44,056 bases of DNA from Sphingobacteriia bacterium (lineage in GTDB: Bacteria > Bacteroidota > Bacteroidia > Bacteroidales > 4484-276). Below, one piece after another: positions 35,375 through 43,430 of this stretch (position 1 is the stretch's first letter; each line of letters starts with the position of its first letter). The stretch lies in contig RZYY01000010.1 of NCBI GenBank assembly GCA_009930115.1, positions 1 to 44,056 on the forward strand, written 5' to 3'. The translations under genes were made by a program, and so were the position numbers. The notes beneath the pieces are model-generated. The model was not told the DNA's origin. It ran no database searches and saw only the letters and a program-made list of their open reading frames with translations.

Positions 35375-36757
35375 TTAGTTTTCAATTTTGGTGTAAATCA
35401 GTTTTAGTTTGATTCTTTTGTCGGATAACTCAGTATTTTGAGGATTTGTCCCATGAAGTACTACCCGATAAGGTACCAGTGATGCTCCTGATACACCCAT
35501 CGAAAGCACAGGGTTAATGTTTTCCCCATCAATAATTTTTTGCAATTTCTGAGTTATCCGGTAAAAGTAGGTTCCGGTATTTTCATCATAAATGCCTCCG
35601 AAATAAGTGGTTCCTTCAAATTGCTCAGGAAGAAAGTCATAGGTTCCGTCTTCATTCAACTCAAAAAGGAATAATTCTGAAGGAGGGCTGAATATGCTAG
35701 CTGTATCAACATTGTAAAATTCGAGTTTGGCTTCGTTAATCACAATATGTTGATTTTCAAACCAGTCATTAATGTAAGGGAAAGATATCCTGGTTTCAAT
35801 TCCGCCGAGTGATTGCAGATAAATTTGTTCAGCACTCAGTGTACTATCACCGTTCAGCTGTGCAATAAATGCAGGATCACCAAGGCTATAATCATGGTTG
35901 AAATTCATGTAGCGGGCGCAAAGGGTATTAATGTAAAAAGGATAAATCTGGCTGTCGCCGTTTGCATCTTTGTAATAGAGGGTTAATTGTGATGCGGAGG
36001 CGAGTAGATCAAAAAATACAATAGCACCACCATTGCTTACAGGTTCAGGTTTGATGTACAATCCCTTCATAATTTCGAGAAAGTCAGTGCTTGAAGCAAT
36101 AGTATCGGTTGCGGCATCCAATAGGAAATTTCCGAAATCTTCACTCAGTGGGATGCGCAGTTGGGCATTTACAAGAACCGTATCCACCATAATGCTGTCG
36201 GTAGGTCTGAATTGGATATCAGCACTTGCAAGTTCAACGGGTTTAAACGGAATTTCATAATTGGAATAATAAGAAGTGTCGTAATCCAGGCCTTCGTCCA
36301 GCTCAAAAACTTTAATAGTTTGAACTGTAGAAGTATCACCATAGGCACTGATGACTTTATCACCGGTGGCAACTGAAGTGTATTCGAGCGACAGAACAAT
36401 AGAGTCCAGTATGTTGTTTTGACCAAGATTCAACGTAGTAGTTGAGATTCTGAATTGAGTGGCAATACTTACAGTATTCAGTCCAAAAACCGGGTCAAGA
36501 TAACTTCCCAGCATACTTCTGCTGGTTTCATCCGTTTTGATCGAATCTGCCAGTACGGAGTAAATCCGCACCGTACTGGTATCATTGAAGATAACTTCAA
36601 GCATTTCGTTGTCAGGGATAATACTGATTCCGACAATATCAGGATCATCTTTACAGGAAGAAAAGAAAATGATTAAAAAGAAAAGGAGCAGCATTGCTTT
36701 CAGCCATTGGCGGGTTCTGAGCCGGCCTTTGAAAATTTCATCCACGAAGATGTTCAT
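35375..36757 (-). CDS. DUF4270 lipoprotein
   Basis: This 460-residue protein has a hydrophobic signal segment ending in FFSSCKDD (lipobox Cys near residue 35), so it is a lipoprotein, probably facing the periplasm or cell surface. The body matches what I recall of DUF4270: the opening DDPDIVGISIIPDNEML, SRSMLGSYLDPVFGL near residue 80, and a late beta-rich segment with SMGVSGASLVPYRVVLHG. No biochemical function is known. The start codon overlaps the stop of the upstream glycogen-synthase-like gene by 1 nt (TAATG), and glmS follows after 18 nt. Confidence 0.9.
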   Translation of the reverse strand: MNIFVDEIFKGRLRTRQWLKAMLLLFFLIIFFSSCKDDPDIVGISIIPDNEMLEVIFNDTSTVRIYSVLADSIKTDETSRSMLGSYLDPVFGLNTVSIATQFRISTTTLNLGQNNILDSIVLSLEYTSVATGDKVISAYGDTSTVQTIKVFELDEGLDYDTSYYSNYEIPFKPVELASADIQFRPTDSIMVDTVLVNAQLRIPLSEDFGNFLLDAATDTIASSTDFLEIMKGLYIKPEPVSNGGAIVFFDLLASASQLTLYYKDANGDSQIYPFYINTLCARYMNFNHDYSLGDPAFIAQLNGDSTLSAEQIYLQSLGGIETRISFPYINDWFENQHIVINEAKLEFYNVDTASIFSPPSELFLFELNEDGTYDFLPEQFEGTTYFGGIYDENTGTYFYRITQKLQKIIDGENINPVLSMGVSGASLVPYRVVLHGTNPQNTELSDKRIKLKLIYTKIEN

Positions 36758-37587
36758 TAATCTTTTCTGTTTTTCAATAATTTATCGTAAAAATCACTGT
36801 ATGCTTCAATGTAAGTTTCTTGACCATGATATTCGAGCAAAGGTTTTTCAGTGGTTCTGGCAAATTCTTCAAGTTCAGGATTTACTTTTTCACTGCTGAT
36901 AACAATTGCATCTGCATATTTCATTGCGGATTTGGCAAGTTTGATGTAATCCGGATTCCTGTAATTTTTCAGATCAACTTCTTTAATTTTATCAAACTTC
37001 AATTTTTTTATCAGATCCTGGTTTAGTTTTTCATTAAATTCGTCATCATAAAGTGAATAGATAACTGTGGAAAAGCTAAACAGAGGATTATCCTTGAAAG
37101 CGCGTTTGATATATAGCGGGATCAGACTGGTAAACCAACCATGACAATGAATAATGTCGGGCGGCCAACCCAATTTTTTCACCGTTTCGATCACTCCGCG
37201 TGCAAAGAAAATCAGTCGTTCGTCGTTGTCTTCAAAGAACAAACCATTTTTATCCCTGAAAACGGCTTTTCGATGAAAGTAGTCTTCATTGTCGATAAAA
37301 TAAACCTGCATTCTTGCCTGTTGAATTGATGCAACCTTAATGATAAGCGGATGGTCGGCATCGTCAATAATCAGGTTCATTCCTGAAAGCCGGATAACTT
37401 CGTGTAGCTGATTTCGGCGCTCGTTGATGTTGCCATATTTTGGCATAAAAGTTCTGATTTCTCTACCCCTTTCCTGAATCCCTTGTGGCAAATAGCGTCC
37501 AATAGTGCTGATAGAGTTTTCTTTGAGATAGGGCGTAATCTCCTGCATTACGTACAGAACTTTTGTTTTCTCTACTTTTGAGATCAT
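36757..37587 (-). CDS. Glycogen/starch-synthase-like N-terminal (GT5) domain protein, probably non-catalytic
   Basis: This 276-residue protein matches only the N-terminal Rossmann half of GT5 glycogen synthases: VLYVMQEITPYLKENSISTIGRYLPQ, TFMPKYGNINERRNQL, DNDERLIFFARGVIE, PPDIIHCHGWFTSLIPLY, and ADAIVISSEKV. The ADP-glucose KxGGL motif is replaced by KENSIS, the usual HDW is HGW, and the whole C-terminal GT-B domain is absent. It is therefore unlikely to make glycogen. Short proteins of this kind recur in Bacteroidetes next to DUF4270 and panC genes as I recall; here panC is not found upstream. Start overlap with DUF4270 shows tight coupling. Confidence 0.88.
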   Translation of the reverse strand: MISKVEKTKVLYVMQEITPYLKENSISTIGRYLPQGIQERGREIRTFMPKYGNINERRNQLHEVIRLSGMNLIIDDADHPLIIKVASIQQARMQVYFIDNEDYFHRKAVFRDKNGLFFEDNDERLIFFARGVIETVKKLGWPPDIIHCHGWFTSLIPLYIKRAFKDNPLFSFSTVIYSLYDDEFNEKLNQDLIKKLKFDKIKEVDLKNYRNPDYIKLAKSAMKYADAIVISSEKVNPELEEFARTTEKPLLEYHGQETYIEAYSDFYDKLLKNRKD

Positions 37588-37607
37588 AGTGATTTTATTG
37601 CGTTTTG

Positions 37608-37615
37608 CAAAAGTA
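37608..37615 (-). promoter_or_regulatory. Bacteroidetes -7 box of the GT5-like/DUF4270/glmS unit
   Basis: The minus strand reads TACTTTTG, a perfect TAnnTTTG box 20 nt upstream of the ATG at 37587. It probably drives all three genes. Confidence 0.6.
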
Positions 37616-37927
37616 TATAAAATTTTCCATTCAGATCAGCAAGTGATACACAAAAAAAATCGTGATTTGTTGAAAATCAGCAGAATGTGATTAAAATTAA
37701 TTCATTGGAGTAGTCATTATTATTTTCGAAGGAAGATTTTAAACTCAGGTGAAGGATAATTCACCTGATTAATTCAGAATATGATGTCAGGTATTTTCTC
37801 AGGGCGTTCAAAATGTAAAACAGATTTTATTACCTGGTGTTGTTTCACATAAAAAGTGTAATTTATCTGTTTTTCTGTACTCCTTTCAAACCCTTATAAT
37901 TAGGGCTTTTAACAATTTTTATCAGCA
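37616..37927. other. Intergenic region between divergent units
   Basis: About 310 bp between the minus-strand promoter at 37608 and the plus-strand promoter near 37930. It is AT-rich and without a coding frame, RNA gene or repeat that I can support. Confidence 0.45.
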
Positions 37928-37955
37928 TTTGCTAAACTTCTTAGAAGTACCTTTG
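37928..37955 (+). promoter_or_regulatory. Promoter of the DAK2-DegV fusion gene
   Basis: TTTG at 37928-37931 and TACCTTTG at 37948-37955 are 16 nt apart. The -7 box is perfect, and the ATG follows 44 nt later at 38000. Confidence 0.55.
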
Positions 37956-37999
37956 CCGGTTGTTTGTTAATTAGGTATTGATAATCAATTAGAAAATAA

Positions 38000-39808
38000 A
38001 TGATACATCAGAATAAAGATATTGACTTCAGCAAACTTGACGGAAAGCGGTTTTATTATAGTTTTCTTGCCGGCTCACAGCGGTTGTTTGATAATCAGTT
38101 ATTAATCAATAAAATAAATGTATTTCCAGTCAGGGATGCTGACACAGGCACAAACCTTGCCTCTACTTTTCACTCGATCATTGATTCGATTATTCCTTCA
38201 GAGAATTTTTCGGAAACTGCCAATGCTGTTGCTGACGCTGCGCTGATTGGTGCAAGAGGAAACTCGGGAATTATTTTTGCCCAGTTTCTTTACGGTTTCA
38301 GCAGTGAGTTTCATAACGAGCAAACTATTGACATTAATCGATTCTCATCGGCTATAAGCAGAGGAGTTCAGCAGGCATACGAAGCTATTTCCAATCCTGT
38401 GGAAGGGACCATCATTACTGTTTTAAGAGAGTGGGCAGAATATATTCAGCAGATTAAGGATAAGTTCGATAACTTTAATCATTTGCTTGCAGAGTCATAC
38501 AACAAAGCCAAACAATCGCTTATTGAAACGCAGGAAAAACTTGAAGTTTTAGCCAAAGCAAAAGTAGTTGATGCCGGAGCTAAAGGTTTTGTTGTTTTTT
38601 TGGAAGGGATGCTTGATTTTTTCAAACATGGCGAAGTAAAAAAAATCATCGGGGTACGGAATGTATTGAAAGAATTACCGCTGGAAGCTACCCACGATCA
38701 TCATGATATTACTTTTCGGTATTGTACTGAAGCAATGATTGTGGGCGAAAACATTATCCGGGAAAAATTGCGCAGTAAAATTCAACACCTTGGTGATTCG
38801 CTGGTTATTGCCGGTTCACACAAGAAAATCCGCGTTCATATTCATACTGATCATCCGGATGTTGTTTTTACCAAGATTCACACTTTTGGCAGTATTACCT
38901 ATCAAAAAGTAGATGATATGGTTATGCAAATGGACATAGCTGAACATCGTCAACATCCGATCGGGCTTGTAACGGATTCAACATGTGATCTGCCGCAGGA
39001 TTTTATTGAAAAACATCAGATTGTGGTTGTCCCTTTGTCAGTTCATTTTGGGGATACCTATTATCTCGACCGCCTCACGATTAAACCCGAACGGTTTTAC
39101 AGCATGATAACCAATACACCTCAATATCCTTCTACAGCGCAACCTTCATTCAAGGATTTCAGCAATACTTACAATTATCTCAGTACGCATTACGACTCAA
39201 TTATCGGTATTCACATCAGTGAAGCCTTGAGCGGAACTTGCTCCAACAGCCGTAAAGCTGCAAAGACTATAAGTAATTTTTCGAAAAAGCCGATTACGGT
39301 TATCAATTCAAAACGTTTGACGGCTTCACTTGGTCTCATTGTTATGCGTGCTGCCGAAGCACTGGAGACAAATATAAATCATGAGGAATTGGTGAACAAG
39401 ATTGAATCCTGGAAATTGAAGTCTGAAAGCTATGTTACGACCAAGACCATGAAATACCTTGTAAAAAGTGGCCGTGTAAGTGCAGTAAAGGGCTTATTAG
39501 GAAAATTATTGAATGTGAAACCAATTGTTATTGTGAATGATGAGGGGAAATCAGAACTTTTTGGGAAACCATTAACCGAGAAAGCAAGCATGAAAATGGT
39601 AATGAAAATGGTAGATCGCAAATTAATAAGCAATAAAATTTGGGGCTATGCCATTACTCATGCCAATAACTCAAAAACTGCCGAATGGTATGCAAAAGAG
39701 ATGGAAAAGAGAACAGGCCTTCAGCCAAGATTTGTCAATTACGGTTCGCCTGTTCTTGGTGTGAATACAGGTCCGGGAGTAGTTGCACTTTCCTTGATGT
39801 TTGAGTAA
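38000..39808 (+). CDS. DAK2-DegV fusion protein (FakA- and FakB-like fatty acid kinase in one chain)
   Basis: This is a 602-residue cytosolic protein. Residues about 10-205 form a DhaL/DAK2 ATP-binding domain with the Mg-binding NVFPVRDADTGTN (D46, D48) and GARGNSG. Residues about 230-310 match the FakA middle domain, with C242 in RYCTE and H280/H282 in VHIHT. From residue 320 a complete DegV/FakB fatty-acid-binding domain follows (GLVTDSTCDLP, STAQPS, HISEALSGTCSN), replacing the C-terminal domain of FakA. In Gram-positives FakA phosphorylates fatty acids held by separate FakB proteins; here donor and carrier are in one chain. The acyl-phosphate would feed phospholipid synthesis. Confidence 0.9.
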   Translation: MIHQNKDIDFSKLDGKRFYYSFLAGSQRLFDNQLLINKINVFPVRDADTGTNLASTFHSIIDSIIPSENFSETANAVADAALIGARGNSGIIFAQFLYGFSSEFHNEQTIDINRFSSAISRGVQQAYEAISNPVEGTIITVLREWAEYIQQIKDKFDNFNHLLAESYNKAKQSLIETQEKLEVLAKAKVVDAGAKGFVVFLEGMLDFFKHGEVKKIIGVRNVLKELPLEATHDHHDITFRYCTEAMIVGENIIREKLRSKIQHLGDSLVIAGSHKKIRVHIHTDHPDVVFTKIHTFGSITYQKVDDMVMQMDIAEHRQHPIGLVTDSTCDLPQDFIEKHQIVVVPLSVHFGDTYYLDRLTIKPERFYSMITNTPQYPSTAQPSFKDFSNTYNYLSTHYDSIIGIHISEALSGTCSNSRKAAKTISNFSKKPITVINSKRLTASLGLIVMRAAEALETNINHEELVNKIESWKLKSESYVTTKTMKYLVKSGRVSAVKGLLGKLLNVKPIVIVNDEGKSELFGKPLTEKASMKMVMKMVDRKLISNKIWGYAITHANNSKTAEWYAKEMEKRTGLQPRFVNYGSPVLGVNTGPGVVALSLMFE

Positions 39809-39836
39809 ACGATGGTTTACATTCAACCTTGGATGA

Positions 39837-41081
39837 TTATTCGTACCTCAGCGATTCAATAGGGTCAAGATTGGCTGCTTTCAGAGCAGGAACAATGCCT
39901 GAGATCAATGCTACAATCAGGCAAAGCAAAGCTCCAAATACAATCCAAAGCCAGGGAACAACAAAACTGGTTTTCGTAAAAATAGTAACAATATTTCCGG
40001 CAAGAATTCCAAGGATAATCCCAAAAACACCACCAAACTGCCCGATGATTATGGCTTCGACCAGAAACTGATTGCGAATGGCCAGACGTTTGGCACCGAT
40101 TGATTTACGAATACCTATTTCGCGCGTCCGCTCGGTGACAGATACCAGCATTATGTTCATCAATCCTATGGCAGCACCGAACAACGTGATAAATCCGATG
40201 ATTAACGCAGCACCTTTAATGTTTCTGGTATTCTCGAAAAGCATTTGCAGCAGTTGGTCACTTTTCGAAATATCAAAATCGTCTTCCTCGTATAGTTTGT
40301 TTTGCCTGATTATTCTGAACAATCCGGCAGCTTCTCCCATCGCATCATCAATATCCATCATATCTTCGGGCAATACATTGATGGTATACGACATATTCGG
40401 CCTCGAAAAATAATGCCGTGCATTGGTTATCGGGATTAATACCTGACGGTCGGGAGTGAAACCCATACCTGTACCTTTTTCTTTGATTACTCCGATTACC
40501 CTGTATTTTCCTGAACCGACCGTAATATGTTTATCAATCGGGTCTTCATTGTTTTTGAAAAGATTCTTTGCAATTTCGGCGCCAATAATTGCCACACTGT
40601 TACCGAAATAGACTTCCTGTCTGCCGAATGAACGACCGCGCTCAAGCTCAAGTCCTGATGTAATCAGGTAATTTTCATCAGTACCAAGCACCCCGATGTT
40701 GGGATTGGTGGTTTCTGACTGGTAAGTGACAGTAGCGTTCCATGTTGCAGTAGTGAAAACAGAAACAAACGCGGGATAATTGAACTTTTCCTTAAAATCC
40801 ATGCCCTGCCTGAATTTGATAGGCTCATAGTGTTTAGAACGTTTTACGTTGTTGCCTACTTGAACACGCATCGTCCGATTGCGTATCGAAAAAGTATTGG
40901 ATCCCATCATCATGAGATTTTCAGCAAGACTTTTTTCAAGCGCATCAATAGCAGTGGAAATACCCACAAGCGCCATGATGCCAAATGCAATGATGAGGAT
41001 GGTAAGGATTGATCGCAAAAGATGGCTGCGGATTGCCTCAACCGAAATCTTTATATTTTCAAAAAGTACCTGATTTTTCAT
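39837..41081 (-). CDS. MacB/FtsX-type ABC transporter permease
   Basis: This 414-residue protein has the MacB layout: an N-terminal helix (SILTILIIAFGIMALVGI), a periplasmic MacB_PCD domain of about 200 residues, and three C-terminal helices. The FtsX signature TREIGIRKSIGAKRLAI precedes the second helix. MacB-type systems move lipoproteins, peptides or toxins by a mechanotransmission mechanism. No ABC ATPase or membrane-fusion gene is adjacent, so its partner must be encoded elsewhere. It lies 63 nt after the acyltransferase gene on the same strand and is convergent with the fusion gene (28 nt between stops). Confidence 0.9.
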   Translation of the reverse strand: MKNQVLFENIKISVEAIRSHLLRSILTILIIAFGIMALVGISTAIDALEKSLAENLMMMGSNTFSIRNRTMRVQVGNNVKRSKHYEPIKFRQGMDFKEKFNYPAFVSVFTTATWNATVTYQSETTNPNIGVLGTDENYLITSGLELERGRSFGRQEVYFGNSVAIIGAEIAKNLFKNNEDPIDKHITVGSGKYRVIGVIKEKGTGMGFTPDRQVLIPITNARHYFSRPNMSYTINVLPEDMMDIDDAMGEAAGLFRIIRQNKLYEEDDFDISKSDQLLQMLFENTRNIKGAALIIGFITLFGAAIGLMNIMLVSVTERTREIGIRKSIGAKRLAIRNQFLVEAIIIGQFGGVFGIILGILAGNIVTIFTKTSFVVPWLWIVFGALLCLIVALISGIVPALKAANLDPIESLRYE

Positions 41082-41144
41082 CGGATTGAATTATTCCTGA
41101 CGAATGATTACTTACTGACCAATGTTGATTAACGCAACATCTTT

Positions 41145-42035
41145 TTAATTGTTGGTTGATGTATAATTTTCTTTGGTATGTTTCCAGCGTCGATGAGACC
41201 ATAACCAATATTCCGGCTTTTCGCGAACATGATTTTCTATCTCTCTTACAATTCTGTCAATAATTTCCTCTTCGGTGTAGCGCTCCGGTTCATCAAACAA
41301 AGGATAAAACTCCACCTGATAATAACCTCGTTTGATTTTGGTCACTTTCATATAAACGATTGGCTGGGCAAACTTTTTTGCAATTTTGGCAGGCCCTGTA
41401 TAAAAAGGGGTTTCCCTGTTGAAAAAATTAATCCAGAAAGGATATCTGCGTGGCGGAGTCTGATCGACAAGATAGGAGGTAACGATCCTGATTTTTTCTT
41501 TTTCGTGCGAAAGTATGACCCTGATCACGTCGTTCATAGGTGCAGCCTGCATGTTCCATTTTTTACGCAGGGAAAGGATCAAATGATCAAATTTTTTATT
41601 TCTTAACGGCTTGTAAATCGCGATGGGCTTGAGTTTCATTTTGTTGGCGCAGTTGGCTACCCACTCCCAGTTGGCATAATGGGGCAAAACAAGCACTACA
41701 CTCTTGTTTCGGTTGTAATAATTATTAAACAGCTCCGGGTTAACGTAGGTAAACCTTTTGTCAATTTGTCCGGCACTAAGATGAATGATTTTGGCGAATT
41801 CGATAAGAAAATCGCAGAAATGATGGAAAAATTTTTTTGAAAGTACAAGAATTTCCTGTTTGGATTTTTCGGGAAAAGCATGATGGAGGTTGTCAATGAC
41901 TACCTTTTTGCGGTATCCGATTACATAATATACGATGAGAAAGGCAAAATCAGAAAAAATGTAGAGTGCTTTGAATGGCAGCAGGGTAAGAATCCAGATA
42001 ATAGCATAACTGATGTAAAAGCCCACATTTTTCAT
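41145..42035 (-). CDS. Lipid A biosynthesis acyltransferase (LpxL/HtrB-like)
   Basis: This 296-residue enzyme has an N-terminal membrane segment and the LPLAT catalytic motif H-x4-E in LPHYANWEW. Further family blocks are IAIYKPLRNKKFDHL, YLVDQTPPRRYPFW and TGPAKIAKKFAQPIVYM. Such enzymes add secondary acyl chains to lipid A at the inner membrane; related Bacteroidetes proteins can act on other lipids such as ornithine lipids. It lies 9 nt downstream of upp and likely shares its promoter. The C-terminal EYWLWSHRRWK is typical of the family. Confidence 0.93.
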   Translation of the reverse strand: MKNVGFYISYAIIWILTLLPFKALYIFSDFAFLIVYYVIGYRKKVVIDNLHHAFPEKSKQEILVLSKKFFHHFCDFLIEFAKIIHLSAGQIDKRFTYVNPELFNNYYNRNKSVVLVLPHYANWEWVANCANKMKLKPIAIYKPLRNKKFDHLILSLRKKWNMQAAPMNDVIRVILSHEKEKIRIVTSYLVDQTPPRRYPFWINFFNRETPFYTGPAKIAKKFAQPIVYMKVTKIKRGYYQVEFYPLFDEPERYTEEEIIDRIVREIENHVREKPEYWLWSHRRWKHTKENYTSTNN

Positions 42036-42044
42036 TGCAGCAAA

Positions 42045-42695
42045 CTATATTTTTGATCCATAGGCAAGGTCGCCGGCATCACCAAGACCCGGAACGATAT
42101 AGGCCTGAGCGGTAAGTTCGTCGTCAATGGCTCCAACCCAGAGTGTTACTTCACTGCTCGAAAAATTCCGCTTGATGTAATTTACTCCCTCAAGACTTGC
42201 AATAATGGATATCAGGTGGGTGTGCCGTGGTTTCTCTTCACCTGTAAGTTCGCGGTAAGTAAGTGCCATTGAAATTCCGGTGGCCAGCATAGGATCAATT
42301 AAAATCAGATCTTTTCCTTCAAGTAATGGTTTGGATACGTATTGAACATGTACTTCGAAATTGCCGTCTTTGTAATATTTGCGGTAAGCTGAAATAAATG
42401 CATTATCCGATTTGTCGAAAAAATTCAGTAATCCATGATGAAAAGGTAATCCTGCACGGATAATTGAAGCCAGTACCGGGTAATTTTTCAACATGCTCAT
42501 TTCGGTCGATCCTAGTGGGGTTACTACTTCTTTATTTTCGTACTCAAGTTTTTTGCTGATTTCGTATGCAAAAATCTGACCGATGCGTTCAAGATTTTTC
42601 CTGAAGCGCATGGCATCTTTTTGAATTTCTACATCACGCAATTCGGCAATGAATTGGTTCAGCAATGAATTTCCTTTTCCAAGATTGATTACCAT
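42045..42695 (-). CDS. upp: Uracil phosphoribosyltransferase
   Basis: This 216-residue enzyme converts uracil and PRPP to UMP in pyrimidine salvage. It shows the PRPP loop LILIDPMLATGISM and the uracil-contact stretch YIVPGLGDAGDLAYG near the C-terminus. ASIIRAGLPFHHGLL corresponds to the R-A-G-L-P-F block of the family. It heads the cluster upp, LpxL-like acyltransferase and MacB-type permease. A perfect -7 box lies at 42713-42720. Confidence 0.95.
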   Translation of the reverse strand: MVINLGKGNSLLNQFIAELRDVEIQKDAMRFRKNLERIGQIFAYEISKKLEYENKEVVTPLGSTEMSMLKNYPVLASIIRAGLPFHHGLLNFFDKSDNAFISAYRKYYKDGNFEVHVQYVSKPLLEGKDLILIDPMLATGISMALTYRELTGEEKPRHTHLISIIASLEGVNYIKRNFSSSEVTLWVGAIDDELTAQAYIVPGLGDAGDLAYGSKI

Positions 42696-42712
42696 AATAT
42701 CAGCATTTTGCG

Positions 42713-42720
42713 CAAAAATA
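42713..42720 (-). promoter_or_regulatory. Bacteroidetes -7 box of the upp cluster
   Basis: The minus strand reads TATTTTTG, a perfect TAnnTTTG box 17 nt upstream of the upp ATG at 42695, so the leader is very short. Confidence 0.55.
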
Positions 42721-42963
42721 GGCTTTTATTTACACCTTGCGGATTTTTGTATTAAAACCCGGCTGAATAATTTCCTGGGGCGAAATTCAGAACAGGATTT
42801 GAAACAATTATTTTAAGTAAATGTAATACTGAATTTAAACCAAATTGTTTAAGACGTTGTATTATTGCATTTATTTTTTTTGCAAAATCGCCTTTTTTAA
42901 AGTAAACTATTTTTCGTTGTTGGTTTTTTAAGCAGTGAAAGTTTTTACACAACTTGTCAAACT

Positions 42964-42971
42964 TAAGTTTG
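42964..42971 (+). promoter_or_regulatory. Bacteroidetes -7 box of arsC
   Basis: TAAGTTTG fits TAnnTTTG and lies 31 nt before the arsC ATG at 43003. It is the only support for an independent arsC transcript. No ArsR-type operator palindrome was noticed. Confidence 0.5.
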
Positions 42972-43002
42972 GCAGTATTAATAAACAGTAGCATTTTATT
43001 TT

Positions 43003-43428
43003 ATGAAAGTTTTAATTCTGTGTACCGGGAATTCATGCAGAAGTCAGATGGCTGAAGGATTTCTCAAATCGTTCCGGCCATCTTTTGAAGTCTTTTCGGC
43101 AGGCACACATCCTGAGGGGAAAGTAAATCCCTTTGCTGTAAAGGTAATGAAAGAAATGGGTATAGATATTTCAAATCAGACACCGGATCACATCGATCAA
43201 TTTATTCATCAACATTTCGATTATGTGATTACTGTTTGCGATAATGCCAGGGAAAAATGCCCGGTTTTTACCGGACATGTAAAACACCGGTTGCATTCCG
43301 GATTTGATGATCCTGCCGATGCTTCCGGAACTGACGATGAAATTCTGGCTGTTTATCGCCGGGTGAGGGATGAGATCGGGAAAACGTTCGAAAAGTTTTT
43401 TGAAGAAGAAATTTTGAATCAACGCTAA
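43003..43428 (+). CDS. arsC: Thioredoxin-coupled arsenate reductase (LMW-phosphatase fold)
   Basis: This 141-residue protein has the P-loop C7-x5-R in [14 protein letters not shown], and the additional redox cysteines C79 and C86 in VCDNAREKC. The spacing C7/C79/C86 is the same as C10/C82/C89 of S. aureus pI258 ArsC, which separates it from plain tyrosine phosphatases. It reduces arsenate to arsenite with electrons from thioredoxin. An arsenite exporter (acr3 or arsB) and arsR usually accompany it; neither is visible. The right IS starts 2 nt after its stop codon, so a downstream partner may have been separated from it. Confidence 0.92.
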   Translation: MKVLILCTGNSCRSQMAEGFLKSFRPSFEVFSAGTHPEGKVNPFAVKVMKEMGIDISNQTPDHIDQFIHQHFDYVITVCDNAREKCPVFTGHVKHRLHSGFDDPADASGTDDEILAVYRRVRDEIGKTFEKFFEEEILNQR

Positions 43429-43430
43429 CA

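Noticed and set aside
33518-35400. glmS ribozyme or riboswitch
   Set aside because: The sequence before glmS is an 18-nt gap after the DUF4270 gene, which is too short for the ribozyme.
41110-41142. TGTTG/CAACA hairpin with T-run between the LpxL-like and MacB-type genes
   Set aside because: The stem is only 5 bp and the T-run is on the plus strand, while both genes are on the minus strand.
42752-42994. 80-codon ORF on the minus strand between upp and arsC
   Set aside because: It covers the arsC promoter region, resembles no family, is low-complexity (Lys, Phe, Asn rich from AT-rich DNA) and has no promoter of its own.
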